A DNA stretch of 64,000 bases. Origin: an uncultured Muribaculaceae bacterium. GTDB lineage: Bacteria; Bacteroidota; Bacteroidia; Bacteroidales; Muribaculaceae. The number at the start of each line of letters is the position of its first letter. Position 1 is the first letter of the stretch. This document shows, piece after piece, positions 16,982 to 29,260 of the stretch. The stretch lies in the NCBI GenBank assembly GCA_934661195.1, contig CAKUJD010000001.1:248001-312000 (forward strand), in the 5' to 3' direction. The notes under the pieces were generated by a model that did not search any database, had not been told where the DNA came from, and saw only the letters and a program-made list of their open reading frames with translations. Made by a program: the position numbers and the translations under genes.

Positions 16982-17533
16982 ATGTCAGAAGGAAAATTCC
17001 AATGGTACGCCTTGCGCGCTATCTCAGGCAAGGAGGCAAAAGTAAAGGAAACACTTGATGCAACTTGCAAAAACACCAGTTTAGGAGATTTTGTGCAGGA
17101 GGTGCTTATTCCTACTGAGAAGGCATACGTGACGCGTGCCGGCAAGAAAGTTCTCAAAGAGAGAAACAAACTGCCCGGCTACGTGTTTGTTTTGCTTAAT
17201 CTCACAGGCGAGGTTGAGGAGACTCTCCGCAACACCACCAACATCATCGACTTTGTTCGCACCCACGACAAGAACCGTCGTCCCGAGCCCATTCGCGAGA
17301 GCGACATGGCCCGCATGATGGGAGCCGTGGAAACCGAGCAGGAAGCCGCTGACAGTGGCGTGAACGACTATGAAGTGGGCGATAAGGTCAAGGTAATCGA
17401 CGGCCCGTTCACCAACTTTGTGGGCAATGTGGAGGAAGTGAACCGCGAGAAGCGCAAGCTCAAGGTAGAGGTGTCGGTGTTTGGCCGGCCCACTCCCGTG
17501 GAGTTGGACAATTCGCAAGTAGAGCGCCAGTGA
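16982..17533 (+). CDS. nusG: Transcription termination/antitermination factor NusG
   Basis: This is a 183-residue protein with an N-terminal NGN domain (QWYALRAISGKEAKVKETLD, LPGYVFVLLNL) that contacts RNA polymerase. A C-terminal KOW domain (VGDKVKVIDGPFTNFVGNVE) couples to ribosomes or Rho. The residues are conserved and the length is normal for Bacteroidetes. It lies between secE and rplK. Confidence 0.96.
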   Translation: MSEGKFQWYALRAISGKEAKVKETLDATCKNTSLGDFVQEVLIPTEKAYVTRAGKKVLKERNKLPGYVFVLLNLTGEVEETLRNTTNIIDFVRTHDKNRRPEPIRESDMARMMGAVETEQEAADSGVNDYEVGDKVKVIDGPFTNFVGNVEEVNREKRKLKVEVSVFGRPTPVELDNSQVERQ

Positions 17534-17626
17534 CGCGCCCGCGGGTGGTTACGACCCGAGAGGCTCACGCTAAAGAGCGCCCGATTTTTATTTATTATTA
17601 AAAATCACTAAACAATTAATTGAACA

Positions 17627-18070
17627 ATGGCAAAAGAAATTGCTGGACAGATCAAATTGCAGATTAAAGGTGGAGCTGCAAACCCTTCACCGCCAGTAGG
17701 TCCCGCTCTGGGTTCTAAGGGTATCAACATCATGGAGTTTTGCAAGCAATTCAACGCCCGCACACAGGCAAAGGCCGGCAAGGTTCTTCCCGTGGTAATC
17801 TCTTACTACACCGACAAGAGCTTTGACTTCGTAGTAAAGACCTCGCCCGTGGCAGTGCAGCTGAAGGACGCCGCAAAGCTTAAGAGCGGTTCTGGCGAGC
17901 CCAACCGTCGCAAGGTGGCTTCGGTCACTTGGGAACAGGTGCAGGCAATCGCAGAGGACAAGCTCCCTGATTTGAACTGTTTCACACTGGCCTCGGCTAT
18001 GAAGCAGGTGGCAGGCACAGCAAGAAGTATGGGTATCACTGTTAAGGGTACATTTCCCGAAAACGTTTAA
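17627..18070 (+). CDS. rplK: 50S ribosomal protein uL11
   Basis: This 147-residue protein starts [20 protein letters not shown] and has the [20 protein letters not shown] loop. Its C-terminal rRNA-binding domain ends with [13 protein letters not shown]. uL11 forms the stalk base at the GTPase centre. The 93-bp gap after nusG is GC-rich with possible pairing and could hold the usual L1-responsive leader. No specific site can be called. Confidence 0.98.
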   Translation: MAKEIAGQIKLQIKGGAANPSPPVGPALGSKGINIMEFCKQFNARTQAKAGKVLPVVISYYTDKSFDFVVKTSPVAVQLKDAAKLKSGSGEPNRRKVASVTWEQVQAIAEDKLPDLNCFTLASAMKQVAGTARSMGITVKGTFPENV

Positions 18071-18084
18071 AACTTCAATTGACA

Positions 18085-18780
18085 ATGAGTAAACTTACAA
18101 AAAATCAAAAGTTAGCAAAAGAGAAGATTGAAGCTGGGAAGAGTTATACCCTCGCTGAGGCAGCGGCTCTGCTGAAGGAGATCACCTTCACAAAGTTTGA
18201 CTCGTCAGCTGATATCGATGTGCGTCTTGGTGTTGACCCCCGCAAGGCCGATCAGAATGTGCGCGGCGTGGTGTCGCTGCCTCACGGCACCGGCAAGCAG
18301 GTGCGCGTGCTGGTGCTCTGCGGCCCCGAAGCAGAAGCCGCCGCAAAGGAAGCCGGTGCTGACTACGTTGGTCTGGACGAATATATCGAGAAAATCAAGG
18401 GTGGTTGGACTGACGTTGATGTAATCATCACCCAGCCCCAGACCATGGGCAAGGTTGGCCCTCTGGGTCGTGTGCTCGGCCCCCGCGGCCTTATGCCTAA
18501 CCCCAAGAGCGGTACTGTGACTCCCGATGTTGCCAAGGCAGTGAAAGAGGTTAAGCAAGGTAAGATCGACTTCAAGGTCGACAAGAAGGGCATTGTGCAC
18601 ACTTCTATCGGCAAGATGTCGTTCGCTCCCGAGCAGATCAAGGAGAATGCCCAGGCATTCATCAACACCCTTATCAAGCTCAAGCCCAACACAGCCAAAG
18701 GCACATATATCAAGAGCATTTATCTTTCAAGTACTATGAGTCCTGGTATCAAGATTGACACCAAATCAGTCGATGCTTAA
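18085..18780 (+). CDS. rplA: 50S ribosomal protein uL1
   Basis: This is a 231-residue two-domain protein of the ribosomal L1 stalk. It has the signature [19 protein letters not shown] and the C-terminal [13 protein letters not shown] typical of Bacteroidetes. ATG 18085 was chosen ([18 protein letters not shown]), 14 bp after rplK. In other bacteria L1 represses its own operon by binding leader RNA. Confidence 0.97.
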   Translation: MSKLTKNQKLAKEKIEAGKSYTLAEAAALLKEITFTKFDSSADIDVRLGVDPRKADQNVRGVVSLPHGTGKQVRVLVLCGPEAEAAAKEAGADYVGLDEYIEKIKGGWTDVDVIITQPQTMGKVGPLGRVLGPRGLMPNPKSGTVTPDVAKAVKEVKQGKIDFKVDKKGIVHTSIGKMSFAPEQIKENAQAFINTLIKLKPNTAKGTYIKSIYLSSTMSPGIKIDTKSVDA

Positions 18781-18803
18781 TTTTTAAAAATTGCAGAAGA
18801 AAA

Positions 18804-19328
18804 ATGAGAAAGGAAGATAAAGCGATATTAATCGAGAACATCAAGGCAACTCTTGCCAACTACAGTGCGGTATATCTCACCGAGACCACTACTCTCAACG
18901 CCGAGAAGACCACCGCCCTGCGCCGCGCAGCCTTCAAGGCCGACGTGAAGCTGATGGTTGTCAAGAACAGCCTGCTGCATAAGGCTATGGAAGAGTCTGA
19001 CGTTGACTATTCTGGCCTTTATGGCGCCCTGGCCGGCTCCACCACGCTGATGCTCAGCAACACTGGTAACGCCCCGGCTAAACTCATCAAGAGTTTCCGT
19101 CAGAAGAAAGAAACCATTCCTGCACTGAAGGCAGCCTTTGTCGAGGAGACCGTCTATATGGGCGAAGATCAACTCGAAGTGCTGGCCAACATCAAGAGCA
19201 AGAACGAACTCATCGCCGATGTTGTGGCTCTGCTGCAGTCTCCGGCCAAGAACGTTGTGAGCGCTCTGCAGAGTGGCGGCAGCAAACTGCACGGAATTCT
19301 GGAAACATTATCAAACAAAGAAGAGTAA
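18804..19328 (+). CDS. rplJ: 50S ribosomal protein uL10
   Basis: This 174-residue protein is the base that anchors the L7/L12 dimers. It begins MRKEDKAILIENIKATLANY and has KLMVVKNSLLHKAMEE. A C-terminal helix (ELIADVVALLQSPAKNVVSA) binds L12. It is followed at 36 bp by rplL, the normal order. Confidence 0.96.
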   Translation: MRKEDKAILIENIKATLANYSAVYLTETTTLNAEKTTALRRAAFKADVKLMVVKNSLLHKAMEESDVDYSGLYGALAGSTTLMLSNTGNAPAKLIKSFRQKKETIPALKAAFVEETVYMGEDQLEVLANIKSKNELIADVVALLQSPAKNVVSALQSGGSKLHGILETLSNKEE

Positions 19329-19364
19329 TTAAATTTAAAAATCAAACAATTAAATCATACAAAA

Positions 19365-19742
19365 ATGGCAGATTTAAAAGCTTTTGCAGAACAACTTGTT
19401 AATCTTTCAGTTAAGGAAGTAAACGAACTTGCTCAAATCCTCAAAGACGAATATGGTATCGAACCCGCCGCTGCTGCTGTAGCAGTTGCTGCTCCTGCCG
19501 CTGGTGGCGCTGCTGCCGCTGAAGAGGAGAAGTCTTCATTCGACGTTGTCCTCAAGGCTGCTGGCAACGAGAAGCTCAAAGTGATCAAGCTGGTTAAGGA
19601 ACTCACTGGCGCTGGCCTGAAGGACGCTAAGGACCTCGTTGACAAGGCCCCCAGCACTCTGAAGGAAGGTCTGGCTAAGGCCGACGCTGAAGGCATGAAG
19701 AAACAACTCGAAGAGCTCGGAGCTGAGGTTGAACTTAAATAA
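19365..19742 (+). CDS. rplL: 50S ribosomal protein bL12
   Basis: This 125-residue acidic stalk protein has an N-terminal dimerisation domain ([20 protein letters not shown]). An Ala-rich hinge (about 40-55) leads to the C-terminal factor-binding domain ([20 protein letters not shown]). It recruits translation GTPases. Two hairpins follow before rpoB. Confidence 0.98.
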   Translation: MADLKAFAEQLVNLSVKEVNELAQILKDEYGIEPAAAAVAVAAPAAGGAAAAEEEKSSFDVVLKAAGNEKLKVIKLVKELTGAGLKDAKDLVDKAPSTLKEGLAKADAEGMKKQLEELGAEVELK

Positions 19743-19745
19743 TAT

Positions 19746-19806
19746 AACCTGAATATCAGGTTCTTAGGTTAAGAATCCCAATTTATTGTCGATTCTTAAC
19801 CTTTTT
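19746..19806 (+). terminator. Tandem hairpins between rplL and rpoB (probable attenuator)
   Basis: The first hairpin is AACCTGA/TCAGGTT (19746-19762). The second is GGTTAAGAATC (19767-19777) with its exact complement (19791-19801), then TTTTT. The second has full terminator form but sits inside a classic operon, so partial read-through that lowers rpoBC relative to rplJL is likely. Confidence 0.75.
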
Positions 19807-19849
19807 GTGTCATAATTAATATTTGAGTTCACTTATAACATTTTTTTCA

Positions 19850-22800
19850 ATGTCAGTTACCAAACAACCACGCATTAATTTTGCACGCGTCAAGAATCCG
19901 TTCCCTTATCCCGACTTTCTTGAGGTGCAATTACAATCGTTCAGAGATTTTCTGCAATTAGATACCCCAACTGAGAAGCGAAAAAACGAGGGACTCTACA
20001 AAGTGTTTTCTGAAAATTTCCCCATCACCGACACCAGAAACAACTTTGTGCTCGAATTCCTTGACTATTTCATCGATCCGCCACGCTACACTATCGAGGA
20101 ATGTCTTGACCGCGGACTCACTTACAGTGTGCCTCTCAAGGCCAAATTAAAACTCTACTGCACCGACCCCGATCACGAAGACTTCGCGACCGAGGTTCAA
20201 GACGTATATTTAGGCGCCATCCCCTACATGACCGACAAGGGCACGTTTGTGATCAACGGTGCCGAGCGCGTCATTGTGTCGCAGCTGCACCGCTCGCCGG
20301 GCGTGTTCTTCGGCCAGAGCGTGCACGCCAACGGCACAAAGCTGTATTCGGCCCGCATCATTCCGTTCCGCGGTTCGTGGATCGAGTTTGCCACCGACAT
20401 CAACAAGGTGATGTATGCCTACATCGACCGTAAGAAGAAGCTGCCCGTGACCACGCTGCTGCGCGCCATAGGTCTGGAGACCGACAACGACATCATCAAT
20501 GTGTTTGGACTGGCTGATGAACTCAAAGTAACTAAGTCGAACCTTAAGAAAGCCATAGGCCGCAAACTTGCGGCACGCGTGGTGAAATCCTGGACCGAGG
20601 ACTTCGTTGACGAGGACTCGGGCGAGGTGTCGTCGATTGAGCGCAACGAGGAAATCCTCGACCGCGACACTGAGATCACCGAGGATAACATCCAAAAGAT
20701 CATCGACAGCGGCGCAAAGACCATTCTGCTGCACCGCGAAGGCGTGAACACCAGCGACTATGAAATCATCTTCAACACCCTCAGCAAGGACGGGTGCAAG
20801 AGCGAGAAGGAAGCCATCAACTACATCTACAGGCAGCTGCGCAACGCCGAGCCACCGGATGACGCAAGTGCGCGCGAGGTGATTCTGAACCTCTTTTTCA
20901 GCGAAAAGCGTTATGACCTGGGCGATGTGGGCCGCTTCCGCATCAACAAAAAACTTGGCCTGAACACACCCGACGACGTGCGTGTGCTCACCAAAGAAGA
21001 TATTATCGAGATCATCAAGTACCTCATCGGCCTCATCAACAGCAAGACCGATGTGGATGACATCGACCACTTGAGCAACCGCCGCGTGCGCACCGTGGGC
21101 GAGCAGCTCTACAACCAGTTTGGCGTGGGCCTGGCGCGTATGGCCCGCACCATCCGCGAGCGCATGAACGTGCGCGACAACGAAGTGTTCACACCCATCG
21201 ACCTGATCAACGCCAAGACCATCTCGTCGGTGATTAACACTTTCTTCGGCACCAACGCCCTGTCGCAGTTCATGGACCAGACCAACCCTCTGGCCGAAAT
21301 CACCCACAAGCGCCGTATGTCGGCACTCGGCCCCGGCGGCCTGTCGCGTGAGCGCGCAGGCTTCGAGGTGCGCGACGTGCACTACACTCACTACGGCCGC
21401 CTTTGCCCGATTGAGACCCCTGAAGGCCCCAATATCGGTCTGATTTCGTCGCTCTGCATCTATGCTAAAATCAACAAGCTGGGCTTCATCGAAACCCCCT
21501 ACCGCAAGGTGGAGAACGCCAAGGTTGACCTTGACAACAGCCATGTGGTGTATATGACCGCCGAAAGCGAGGAAAACAAGATTGTGGCCCAGGGCAACGC
21601 GCCGCTTAACGACGACGGCACCTTTGTGCGCGACAAGGTGAAGTCGCGCCTTGAGGCCGACTTCCCTGTGGTGCCGCCCGAAGACGTTAACCTCATGGAC
21701 GTGTCACCGCAACAGATTGCGTCGGTGGCAGCTGCCATGATCCCCTTCCTGGAGCACGACGACGCCAACCGCGCCCTGATGGGCGCCAACATGATGCGCC
21801 AGGCCGTGCCGCTGCTGCGCAGCGAGGCCCCGATTGTGGGCACCGGCATCGAGCAGCGCCTGGCCTACGACAGCCGCACCCAGATTCAGGCCGAAGGCGC
21901 CGGCGTGGTGGAATATGTGGACGCAGCCAAGATCCGCATCCGCTACGACCAGACCGAGGAAGAGGCTTTCGTAAGCTTTGAGGAGCCGGTGAAGGAATAC
22001 CACCTGCCCAAGTTCCGCAAGACCAACCAAAGCACCACCATCGACCTGCGACCCATCTGCAACCGCGGACAGCGTGTAGAGAAGGGCGACATCCTCACTG
22101 AGGGCTACTCGACCGAAGACGGCGAGCTGGCACTCGGCCGCAACCTGAAGGTGGCCTACATGCCCTGGAAGGGCTATAACTATGAGGACGCCATCGTGCT
22201 CAACGAGCGCATGGTGCGCGAGGACATTCTCACTTCGGTGCACGTCGATGAGTACACTCTGGAAGTGCGCGAAACCAAGCGCGGCATGGAGGAACTCACC
22301 AACGACATCCCCAACGTGAGCGAGGACGCCACCAAGGACCTCGACGAGCGCGGCATCGTGCGTGTGGGTGCCCACATCAAGCCGGGCGACATACTTATAG
22401 GTAAAATCACTCCTAAGGGCGAGAGCGATCCCACCCCCGAGGAGAAGCTGCTGCGCGCCATATTCGGCGACAAGGCCGGCGATGTGAAAGACGCCTCGCT
22501 CAAGGCCAACCCGTCGCTCAAGGGTGTGATCATAGGCACCCGCCTGTTCCAGCGTGCAGCCAAGAAGCGCAAGACCCGCGGCGGCGACCCCGAGCAAATC
22601 AAGCTCGATGAGGAATACGAAGCACGCCAGAAGGAGCTGCGCGGCATCCTCATCAACAAGATGCTCAAGCTCACCGAGGGCCATGAGTCGGCCGGTGTGA
22701 CCGACTTCATCGACACCGAGGTGGTGCCCGAAGGAGCGCAGTTCACAGCCGCCGTGCTCGACTCCATCGACTACGAGGGCGTGAACCTGAGCCACTGGAC

Positions 22801-23656
22801 CAACGACGACCACACCAACGCCCTGGTGCGCGCCTGCATCATGAACTATCTGCGCAAGAGCAAGGCCATCGACGCCGAGCTGCGCCGCAAGAAGTTTGAC
22901 CTGCAGATAGGCGACGAGCTGCCCGCAGGCATCATGCAGATGGCCAAGGTGTATGTGGCCAAGAAGCGTAAAATAGGCGTGGGCGACAAGATGGCCGGCC
23001 GCCACGGCAACAAGGGTATCGTGTCGCGCGTGGTGCGTCAGGAAGACATGCCGTTCCTTGCCGACGGCACCCCCGTCGACATCGTGCTCAACCCGCTGGG
23101 TGTGCCTTCGCGTATGAACCTCGGCCAGATTTTCGAAGCCGTTCTCGGCTGGGCCGGACGCGAGCTCAACGTTAAGTTTGCCACTCCCATCTTCGACGGC
23201 GCAAGCCTCGACGACCTCAACGAGTGGACCGACAAGGCCGGCCTGCCCCGCTATGGCAAGTGCTACCTCTACGACGGCGGCACTGGCGAGCGCTTCGACC
23301 AGCCGGCCACAGTGGGTGTGACCTACATGCTTAAGCTGGGCCACATGGTGGAAGACAAGATGCACGCGCGCTCCATTGGCCCGTATTCGCTCATCACCCA
23401 GCAGCCCCTTGGCGGTAAGGCCCAGTTTGGCGGCCAGCGCTTTGGTGAGATGGAGGTTTGGGCAATCGAGGCATTCGGCGCATCGCACGTGCTTCAGGAG
23501 ATCCTCACCATCAAGAGCGACGATGTCACGGGCCGCAGCAAGGCCTACGAGGCCATTGTCAAGGGCGACGCAATGCCCACTCCGGGCATTCCCGAGTCGC
23601 TCAACGTGCTCCTGCACGAGCTGCGCGGCCTCTGCCTGAGTGTGAAACTTGATTAA
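19850..23656 (+). CDS. rpoB: RNA polymerase subunit beta
   Basis: This 1268-residue beta subunit is complete. ATG 19850 gives [20 protein letters not shown], the family start in this phylum. The rifampicin region is near residues 480-540 ([20 protein letters not shown], then [13 protein letters not shown]). [21 protein letters not shown] and the C-terminal [18 protein letters not shown] are conserved. It forms half of the active-site cleft with RpoC, whose gene begins 27 bp downstream. Confidence 0.98.
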   Translation: MSVTKQPRINFARVKNPFPYPDFLEVQLQSFRDFLQLDTPTEKRKNEGLYKVFSENFPITDTRNNFVLEFLDYFIDPPRYTIEECLDRGLTYSVPLKAKLKLYCTDPDHEDFATEVQDVYLGAIPYMTDKGTFVINGAERVIVSQLHRSPGVFFGQSVHANGTKLYSARIIPFRGSWIEFATDINKVMYAYIDRKKKLPVTTLLRAIGLETDNDIINVFGLADELKVTKSNLKKAIGRKLAARVVKSWTEDFVDEDSGEVSSIERNEEILDRDTEITEDNIQKIIDSGAKTILLHREGVNTSDYEIIFNTLSKDGCKSEKEAINYIYRQLRNAEPPDDASAREVILNLFFSEKRYDLGDVGRFRINKKLGLNTPDDVRVLTKEDIIEIIKYLIGLINSKTDVDDIDHLSNRRVRTVGEQLYNQFGVGLARMARTIRERMNVRDNEVFTPIDLINAKTISSVINTFFGTNALSQFMDQTNPLAEITHKRRMSALGPGGLSRERAGFEVRDVHYTHYGRLCPIETPEGPNIGLISSLCIYAKINKLGFIETPYRKVENAKVDLDNSHVVYMTAESEENKIVAQGNAPLNDDGTFVRDKVKSRLEADFPVVPPEDVNLMDVSPQQIASVAAAMIPFLEHDDANRALMGANMMRQAVPLLRSEAPIVGTGIEQRLAYDSRTQIQAEGAGVVEYVDAAKIRIRYDQTEEEAFVSFEEPVKEYHLPKFRKTNQSTTIDLRPICNRGQRVEKGDILTEGYSTEDGELALGRNLKVAYMPWKGYNYEDAIVLNERMVREDILTSVHVDEYTLEVRETKRGMEELTNDIPNVSEDATKDLDERGIVRVGAHIKPGDILIGKITPKGESDPTPEEKLLRAIFGDKAGDVKDASLKANPSLKGVIIGTRLFQRAAKKRKTRGGDPEQIKLDEEYEARQKELRGILINKMLKLTEGHESAGVTDFIDTEVVPEGAQFTAAVLDSIDYEGVNLSHWTNDDHTNALVRACIMNYLRKSKAIDAELRRKKFDLQIGDELPAGIMQMAKVYVAKKRKIGVGDKMAGRHGNKGIVSRVVRQEDMPFLADGTPVDIVLNPLGVPSRMNLGQIFEAVLGWAGRELNVKFATPIFDGASLDDLNEWTDKAGLPRYGKCYLYDGGTGERFDQPATVGVTYMLKLGHMVEDKMHARSIGPYSLITQQPLGGKAQFGGQRFGEMEVWAIEAFGASHVLQEILTIKSDDVTGRSKAYEAIVKGDAMPTPGIPESLNVLLHELRGLCLSVKLD

Positions 23657-23683
23657 AACAAACGTCTTTATAGCAATTCCAGA

Positions 23684-26600
23684 ATGGCTTACAAAAATAA
23701 CAAGATAAAGAACAACTTCACAAAAATCTCGATCAGCCTTGCCTCACCCGATGAGATCCTCGAAAATTCATACGGCGAGGTGCTGAAGCCCGAGACCATA
23801 AACTACCGCACCTACAAGCCCGAGCGCGACGGCTTGTTCTGCGAGCGCATCTTCGGCCCCGTAAAAGACTACGAGTGCCACTGCGGCAAGTACAAGCGCA
23901 TCCGCTACAAGGGCATCGTGTGCGACCGTTGCGGTGTGGAGGTGACAGAGAAAAAGGTGCGCCGCGAGCGCAGCGGCCACATCCAGCTGGTGGTGCCCGT
24001 GGCACACATCTGGTATTTCCGCTCGCTGCCCAACAAGATCGGTTATCTGCTGGGTCTGCCCACCAAGAAGCTCGATGCTGTGATATATTATGAGCGCTAC
24101 ATCGTGATCAAGCCCGGTGCAGCAGCGCTCACTGTGAAGACCGGTGATGGAAAGAGTGCCCCGCAGGAAGTGCCTGTGGAGCGTCTCGACCTCCTTTCGG
24201 AGGACGAGTACCTGTCGATTCTCGACAAGCTGCCTGGCAACAGCATGCTCGATGACAGCGACCCCAACAAGTTCATTGCCAAGATGGGCGCCGAGGCCAT
24301 CTACGACCTGCTGGCCGACCTCAATCTCGACGACCTGTCGTATGAGCTGCGCGACCGCGCCTCGCACGAGACGTCGCAGCAGCGCAAGACCGAGGCTCTC
24401 AAGCGCCTTCAGGTGGTGGAGAGCTTCCGCGCGTCGAAAAACATCAACCGCCCCGAATGGATGATTCTCAAGGTGGTGCCCGTCATTCCGCCCGATCTGC
24501 GCCCTCTGGTGCCTCTGGACGGCGGCCGCTTTGCCACAAGCGACCTCAATGACCTCTACCGCCGTGTGATTATACGTAACAACCGCCTTAAGCGACTCAT
24601 CGAAATCAAGGCTCCTGAAGTGATTCTTCGCAACGAGAAGCGCATGCTGCAGGAGGCCGTTGACTCGCTGCTCGACAACAGCCGCAAGTCGACCGCCGTG
24701 CGCAGCGACGCCAACCGCTCGCTGAAGTCGCTCAGCGACAGCCTCAAGGGCAAGCAGGGACGCTTCCGCCAGAATCTGCTGGGTAAGCGTGTCGACTACT
24801 CGGCCCGCTCGGTGATCGTCGTAGGCCCTGAACTCAAGATGGGCGAGTGCGGTATTCCTAAGGACATGGCCGCCGAGCTCTACAAGCCGTTCGTGATACG
24901 CAAGCTCATTGAGCGCGGCATTGTGAAGACGGTGAAGAGCGCCAAAAAGATTGTGGACCGCAAGGAGCCCGTGGTGTGGGACATCCTTGAAAACGTGATG
25001 AAGGGCCACCCCGTGATGCTCAACCGTGCCCCTACACTGCACCGACTCGGCATCCAGGCATTCCAACCCCGCCTCATCGAGGGCAAAGCCATCCAGCTGC
25101 ACCCGCTGGCCTGCACACCGTTCAACGCCGACTTCGATGGCGACCAGATGGCTGTGCACCTCCCCCTAGGCAACGAGGCCGTGGTCGAGGCCCAGCTGCT
25201 CATGCTCATGCCCCACAACATCCTCAACCCTGCCAATGGTGAGCCTATCACCGTGCCTTCGCAGGATATGGTGCTTGGCCTTTACTACATCACCAAGCTG
25301 CGCCAGGGCGCCAAGGGCGAGGGCCTGGTGTTCTATGGCCCCGAAGAGGCTCAAATCGCCCTCAACGAGGGCAAGGTGTCGATGAACGCCATCATCTCGG
25401 TGGTGGTCGACGATATCGACGAGAACGGCAAGCCCGTGAAGGTGCTCATGCATGACACTTCGGTGGGCCGCATCCTCTTCAACAACTTTGTGCCCAATGA
25501 GTTGGGCTACGTCAACGAGCTGATTTCTAAGAAGTCGCTCAAAAAGATTATCACCAAGGTAATCCGCACCTGCGGTGTGCCCCGCTCGGCCAAGTTCCTC
25601 GACGACATCAAGAACATGGGCTACTACATGGCATTCAAGGGCGGCCTTTCGTTCAACTTGGGCGACGTGCTCGTTCCGCCTGAAAAGGAGGAATACATCA
25701 AGGAGGGCGACGCTCAGGTAGAAGAAGTGATGAACAACTACGCCATGGGTCTCATCACCGACAACGAGCGCTACAATCAGGTGATTGATATATGGACACA
25801 CGTCAACAGCCGACTCACCGACACGCTGATGAAGCAGATCTCGGCCGACCAGCAGGGATTCAACTCAGTGTATATGATGCTTGACTCCGGCGCCCGTGGT
25901 TCGAAGGACCAGATCCGCCAGCTCTCGGGTATGCGTGGCCTTATGGCCAAGCCACAGAAGTCGGGCGTTGAGGGTGGCCACCAGATTATCGAGAACCCTA
26001 TCCTTGCAAACTTCAAGGAGGGCCTGTCGGTGCTGGAATACTTCATCTCAACCCACGGTGCCCGCAAGGGTCTTGCCGACACTGCACTTAAGACTGCCGA
26101 CGCCGGCTACCTCACCCGCCGCCTCGTGGATGTGGCACACGATGTGATCATCACCGAGGAGGACTGCGGCACACTGCGCGGCCTCGTATGCCGCGAGGTG
26201 AAGAACAACGACGATGTGGTGGCCACACTTGGCGAGCGCATTGTGGGCCGCGTGTCGGTGCACGATGTGATCGACCCCACCACCGGCGAGGTGATAGTGG
26301 AGAGCGGCGAGGAAATCACCGACGCAGCTGCCGAGCGCATCAACAATTCGCCCATCGAGTCGGTTGAAATCCGCTCGGTGCTCACCTGCGAGGCAAAGCA
26401 CGGCGTGTGCGCCAAGTGCTATGGCCGCAACCTGGCCAACCACCGCATGGTGCAGATTGGCGAGGCCGTGGGCGTGATTGCCGCTCAGTCGATCGGCGAG
26501 CCCGGTACTCAGCTTACTCTGCGCACATTCCACGTGGGTGGTGTGGCAAGCAACATCGCCGCCGTGAGCAACATGAAGTCGAAATACGATGGCGTGCTCG

Positions 26601-28027
26601 AAATCGACGAGCTCCGCACCGTTAAGAATAAGGATGGCGTGGATGTGGTCATCGGCCGCATGGGCGAAATCCAAATCAAGGACCCCAACACCAACATGGT
26701 GCTCACCACAGCAGCCCTCAACTATGGCTCGCGCCTGTTCTTCAAGCCTGGCGACACCGTGAAGAAGGGCGACGTGATTTGCGAGTGGGACCCCTTCAAC
26801 AACGTAATTATCAGTGAGGTTTCGGGCACGCTGAAGTTCAACAACCTCATCGAGGGCTCCACTTACCGCAACGAGACCGATGAGACTTCGGGCAACAGCG
26901 AGAAAATCATCATTGAGTCTAAGGACCACAATGTGGTTCCCGAGGCCCAGCTCTACGACTCCACCGGCCAGCTGGTGAAGACCTACAACCTGCCTGTGGG
27001 CGCCCACCTTATGAAGAACGACGGCGAGGAAATCACAGCAGGTGCAGTGCTCATCAAGATTCCGCGTGCCACTTCGGGCGGCGCCGGCGACATCACCGGT
27101 GGTCTGCCGCGTGTCACCGAGCTGTTTGAGGCCCGCAACCCGTCGAATCCCGCAATCGTGAGCGAAATCGACGGCGTGGTGTCGTTTGGCAAGCTCAAGC
27201 GAGGCAACCTTGAGGTGACTGTCACCAGCAAACTTGGCGATAAGAAGAGCTATCTCGTGCCGCTGTCCAAGCAGCTGCTTGTGCAGGCCGATGACTACGT
27301 GCGTGCCGGCACTCAGCTCTCCGATGGCGCCGTGACTCCTGCCGACATCCTTCGCATCAAGGGCCCAACAGCCGTTCAAGACTACATCGTCAACGAGGTG
27401 CAGAACGTGTACCGCCTGCAGGGTGTGAAGATCAACGACAAGCACTTTGAGGTGATTGTGCGCCAGATGATGCGCAAAGTCACCATCATCGATCCGGGTG
27501 ACACCCGCTTCCTTGCCCAGCAGAATGTGGACAAGCGCGACTTCATGGACGAGAACGACCGCATATGGGGCAAGAAGGTGGTGACCGACGCTGGCGACAG
27601 CCCCGACGTGAAGAAGGGCCAGATTATAACAGCCCGTAAGCTTCGCGACATCAACTCGGCACTCAAGCGCCGCGACCTGAAGATTGTGACTGTGCGCGAT
27701 GCCGAGCCCGCCACCAGCGAGCAGATTCTGCAAGGCATCACCCGCGCCGCACTGCAAACCAAGAGCTTCATGTCGGCCGCGTCGTTCCAGGAAACCACCA
27801 AGGTGCTCAACGAGGCCGCCATCAACGGCAAGGTCGACAACCTTGAGGGCATGAAGGAGAACGTGATTTGCGGCCACCTGATTCCGGCCGGCACCGGCAT
27901 GCGCCAGTTCCAGTCGATAGTGGTTGGCAACAAGGAGGAAATGGCCCGCGCCGCTGCCAAGAAGGAGGCCGAGGCTGCCGCCGACGAGCTCCCCACCGAG
28001 GAAGAGTTCATGAAGCATCACCAGTAA
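23684..28027 (+). CDS. rpoC: RNA polymerase subunit beta'
   Basis: This 1447-residue subunit carries the catalytic Mg-binding [12 protein letters not shown] at residues 481-492. The N-terminal zinc finger uses C65, C67, C80 and C83, and a second zinc site ([15 protein letters not shown]) lies near residue 905. The trigger-loop and bridge-helix region ([20 protein letters not shown]) is intact. Length and features are those of Bacteroidetes RpoC. The long 3' gap (28028-28333) holds a terminator, a -7 box and a GC-rich stretch with imperfect pairing. Confidence 0.98.
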   Translation: MAYKNNKIKNNFTKISISLASPDEILENSYGEVLKPETINYRTYKPERDGLFCERIFGPVKDYECHCGKYKRIRYKGIVCDRCGVEVTEKKVRRERSGHIQLVVPVAHIWYFRSLPNKIGYLLGLPTKKLDAVIYYERYIVIKPGAAALTVKTGDGKSAPQEVPVERLDLLSEDEYLSILDKLPGNSMLDDSDPNKFIAKMGAEAIYDLLADLNLDDLSYELRDRASHETSQQRKTEALKRLQVVESFRASKNINRPEWMILKVVPVIPPDLRPLVPLDGGRFATSDLNDLYRRVIIRNNRLKRLIEIKAPEVILRNEKRMLQEAVDSLLDNSRKSTAVRSDANRSLKSLSDSLKGKQGRFRQNLLGKRVDYSARSVIVVGPELKMGECGIPKDMAAELYKPFVIRKLIERGIVKTVKSAKKIVDRKEPVVWDILENVMKGHPVMLNRAPTLHRLGIQAFQPRLIEGKAIQLHPLACTPFNADFDGDQMAVHLPLGNEAVVEAQLLMLMPHNILNPANGEPITVPSQDMVLGLYYITKLRQGAKGEGLVFYGPEEAQIALNEGKVSMNAIISVVVDDIDENGKPVKVLMHDTSVGRILFNNFVPNELGYVNELISKKSLKKIITKVIRTCGVPRSAKFLDDIKNMGYYMAFKGGLSFNLGDVLVPPEKEEYIKEGDAQVEEVMNNYAMGLITDNERYNQVIDIWTHVNSRLTDTLMKQISADQQGFNSVYMMLDSGARGSKDQIRQLSGMRGLMAKPQKSGVEGGHQIIENPILANFKEGLSVLEYFISTHGARKGLADTALKTADAGYLTRRLVDVAHDVIITEEDCGTLRGLVCREVKNNDDVVATLGERIVGRVSVHDVIDPTTGEVIVESGEEITDAAAERINNSPIESVEIRSVLTCEAKHGVCAKCYGRNLANHRMVQIGEAVGVIAAQSIGEPGTQLTLRTFHVGGVASNIAAVSNMKSKYDGVLEIDELRTVKNKDGVDVVIGRMGEIQIKDPNTNMVLTTAALNYGSRLFFKPGDTVKKGDVICEWDPFNNVIISEVSGTLKFNNLIEGSTYRNETDETSGNSEKIIIESKDHNVVPEAQLYDSTGQLVKTYNLPVGAHLMKNDGEEITAGAVLIKIPRATSGGAGDITGGLPRVTELFEARNPSNPAIVSEIDGVVSFGKLKRGNLEVTVTSKLGDKKSYLVPLSKQLLVQADDYVRAGTQLSDGAVTPADILRIKGPTAVQDYIVNEVQNVYRLQGVKINDKHFEVIVRQMMRKVTIIDPGDTRFLAQQNVDKRDFMDENDRIWGKKVVTDAGDSPDVKKGQIITARKLRDINSALKRRDLKIVTVRDAEPATSEQILQGITRAALQTKSFMSAASFQETTKVLNEAAINGKVDNLEGMKENVICGHLIPAGTGMRQFQSIVVGNKEEMARAAAKKEAEAAADELPTEEEFMKHHQ

Positions 28028-28209
28028 CAGTGTGGTGCTGGCCGGCTGGCTTCCGCGCGTGGCGGAGCCGGGTGGCTGCACACAACCATGACATGCTTTT
28101 CCATGGCCGGCGCAGGAGGCGCAGGCTCACTGCCGCAGGGGAAAGCGGCACGAGCCACAGGCGCGCAAGCGCGGCTTGGAAAACAAAAATAAATGTTTAA
28201 GTGACACTT

Positions 28210-28254
28210 GAGTCAGGCTTTCGCCCGTTTGGGGGCGAAGGCCTGACTCTTTTT
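28210..28254 (+). terminator. Terminator of the rpoBC operon
   Basis: GAGTCAGGC (28210-28218) pairs with GCCTGACTC (28241-28249), with inner TTCGCCC/GGGCGAA pairing, then TTTTT. Confidence 0.9.
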
Positions 28255-28291
28255 GTTGGCCTTGGCTGCCGCTACAGTGCGAAAAAATGGC

Positions 28292-28299
28292 TAAATTTG
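28292..28299 (+). promoter_or_regulatory. -7 box TAAATTTG before the EamA gene
   Basis: TAAATTTG lies 34 bp before the ATG. The -33 element is not clear. Confidence 0.5.
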
Positions 28300-28333
28300 C
28301 ACATCGATAAGCCGCCGTGCGGCAGCATGCATT

Positions 28334-29218
28334 ATGTGGATAGCGTTTGCAGTGATATCATCGCTCAGCCTCGGCTTCTACGACGTGTTCAAGAAGCGGG
28401 CCCTGGAGGGGAACAACGTGTTTATGGTGTTGTTTCTCAACACGCTCTTCTGCACCCTTTTCATGTCGCCGGTGCTGGCTTCGATGCTCACTGGCGGCAC
28501 AGCCTATGGCCGTCTCGACTTGGCCGAGCATCCGCTCATCATGCTCAAGTCGGTCATCGTCACCGCCTCGTGGCTGCTTGGCTACTGGGTGATTAAGAAG
28601 CTGCCTCTCACCATCACAGGGTCGGTCAATGCGCTGCGCCCAGTGCTGGTGCTTGCCGGAGCGCTGGTGCTGTTTGGCGAGACGCCCAATGCCCTGCAGT
28701 GGGCCGGCATTGCCCTTGGCTTCGTGTCGCTCGTGTGGGTGGGTTTCATAGGCACGCGCGAGCGCCTGCCGCGCTCGCGGCGCAAGTGGCTGCTCTACGG
28801 ACTGCTGTCGGTGGTGCTGTGGGCCGTGAGCGGACTCTACGACAAGTTTCTGCTCGAGCGCTTCACGCCGCTTGCTGTCGAGGCCTGGTATTCGTTCTAT
28901 CAGCTGGTGATAATGGGCGTCACGGTGCTGTTGCTGCTCACGCGCAGCCGCCGCGCCGACCGCGACACCTTCAAGTGGCGCTGGTCGGTGCCGCTCATTT
29001 CGGTGTTCATCGCCCTGGCCGACATCAGCTACTTCATGGCACTGTCGATTCCCGGCTCGCTGGTGGGAGTGGTGTCGATGACGCGGCGCGGCAGCGCCAT
29101 AGTGTCGTTTTTCTACGGCATATTCATATTGCGCGAGCGCAACATGAAACTGAAAATAGTGGATCTGCTCATCCTTGCCGCCGGTGTGGCCTGCCTGATA
29201 GCCGGCAGTCTGGCGTGA
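28334..29218 (+). CDS. EamA/DMT family transporter
   Basis: This is a 294-residue integral membrane protein with about ten hydrophobic segments in two repeated halves. Each half contains an EamA domain (KKLPLTITGSVNALRPVLVL in the first, and SIPGSLVGVVSMTRRGSAIV with SFFYGIFILRERNMKLKIVD in the second). Drug/metabolite transporters of this kind export or import small molecules. The substrate cannot be inferred. The next gene, rpiB, begins 42 bp later, possibly in the same transcript. Confidence 0.85.
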   Translation: MWIAFAVISSLSLGFYDVFKKRALEGNNVFMVLFLNTLFCTLFMSPVLASMLTGGTAYGRLDLAEHPLIMLKSVIVTASWLLGYWVIKKLPLTITGSVNALRPVLVLAGALVLFGETPNALQWAGIALGFVSLVWVGFIGTRERLPRSRRKWLLYGLLSVVLWAVSGLYDKFLLERFTPLAVEAWYSFYQLVIMGVTVLLLLTRSRRADRDTFKWRWSVPLISVFIALADISYFMALSIPGSLVGVVSMTRRGSAIVSFFYGIFILRERNMKLKIVDLLILAAGVACLIAGSLA

Positions 29219-29260
29219 GCGGCCAATAGTGTTGACAACCCAACATAACTACAAAAACAT

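Noticed and set aside
17534..17626. L1-binding autoregulatory site before rplK
   Set aside because: The gap is GC-rich and can pair, but no specific match to the L1 site could be read with confidence.
21704..23617. Long minus-strand frame opposite rpoB
   Set aside because: It is a shadow of rpoB codon bias, with no signal or domain.
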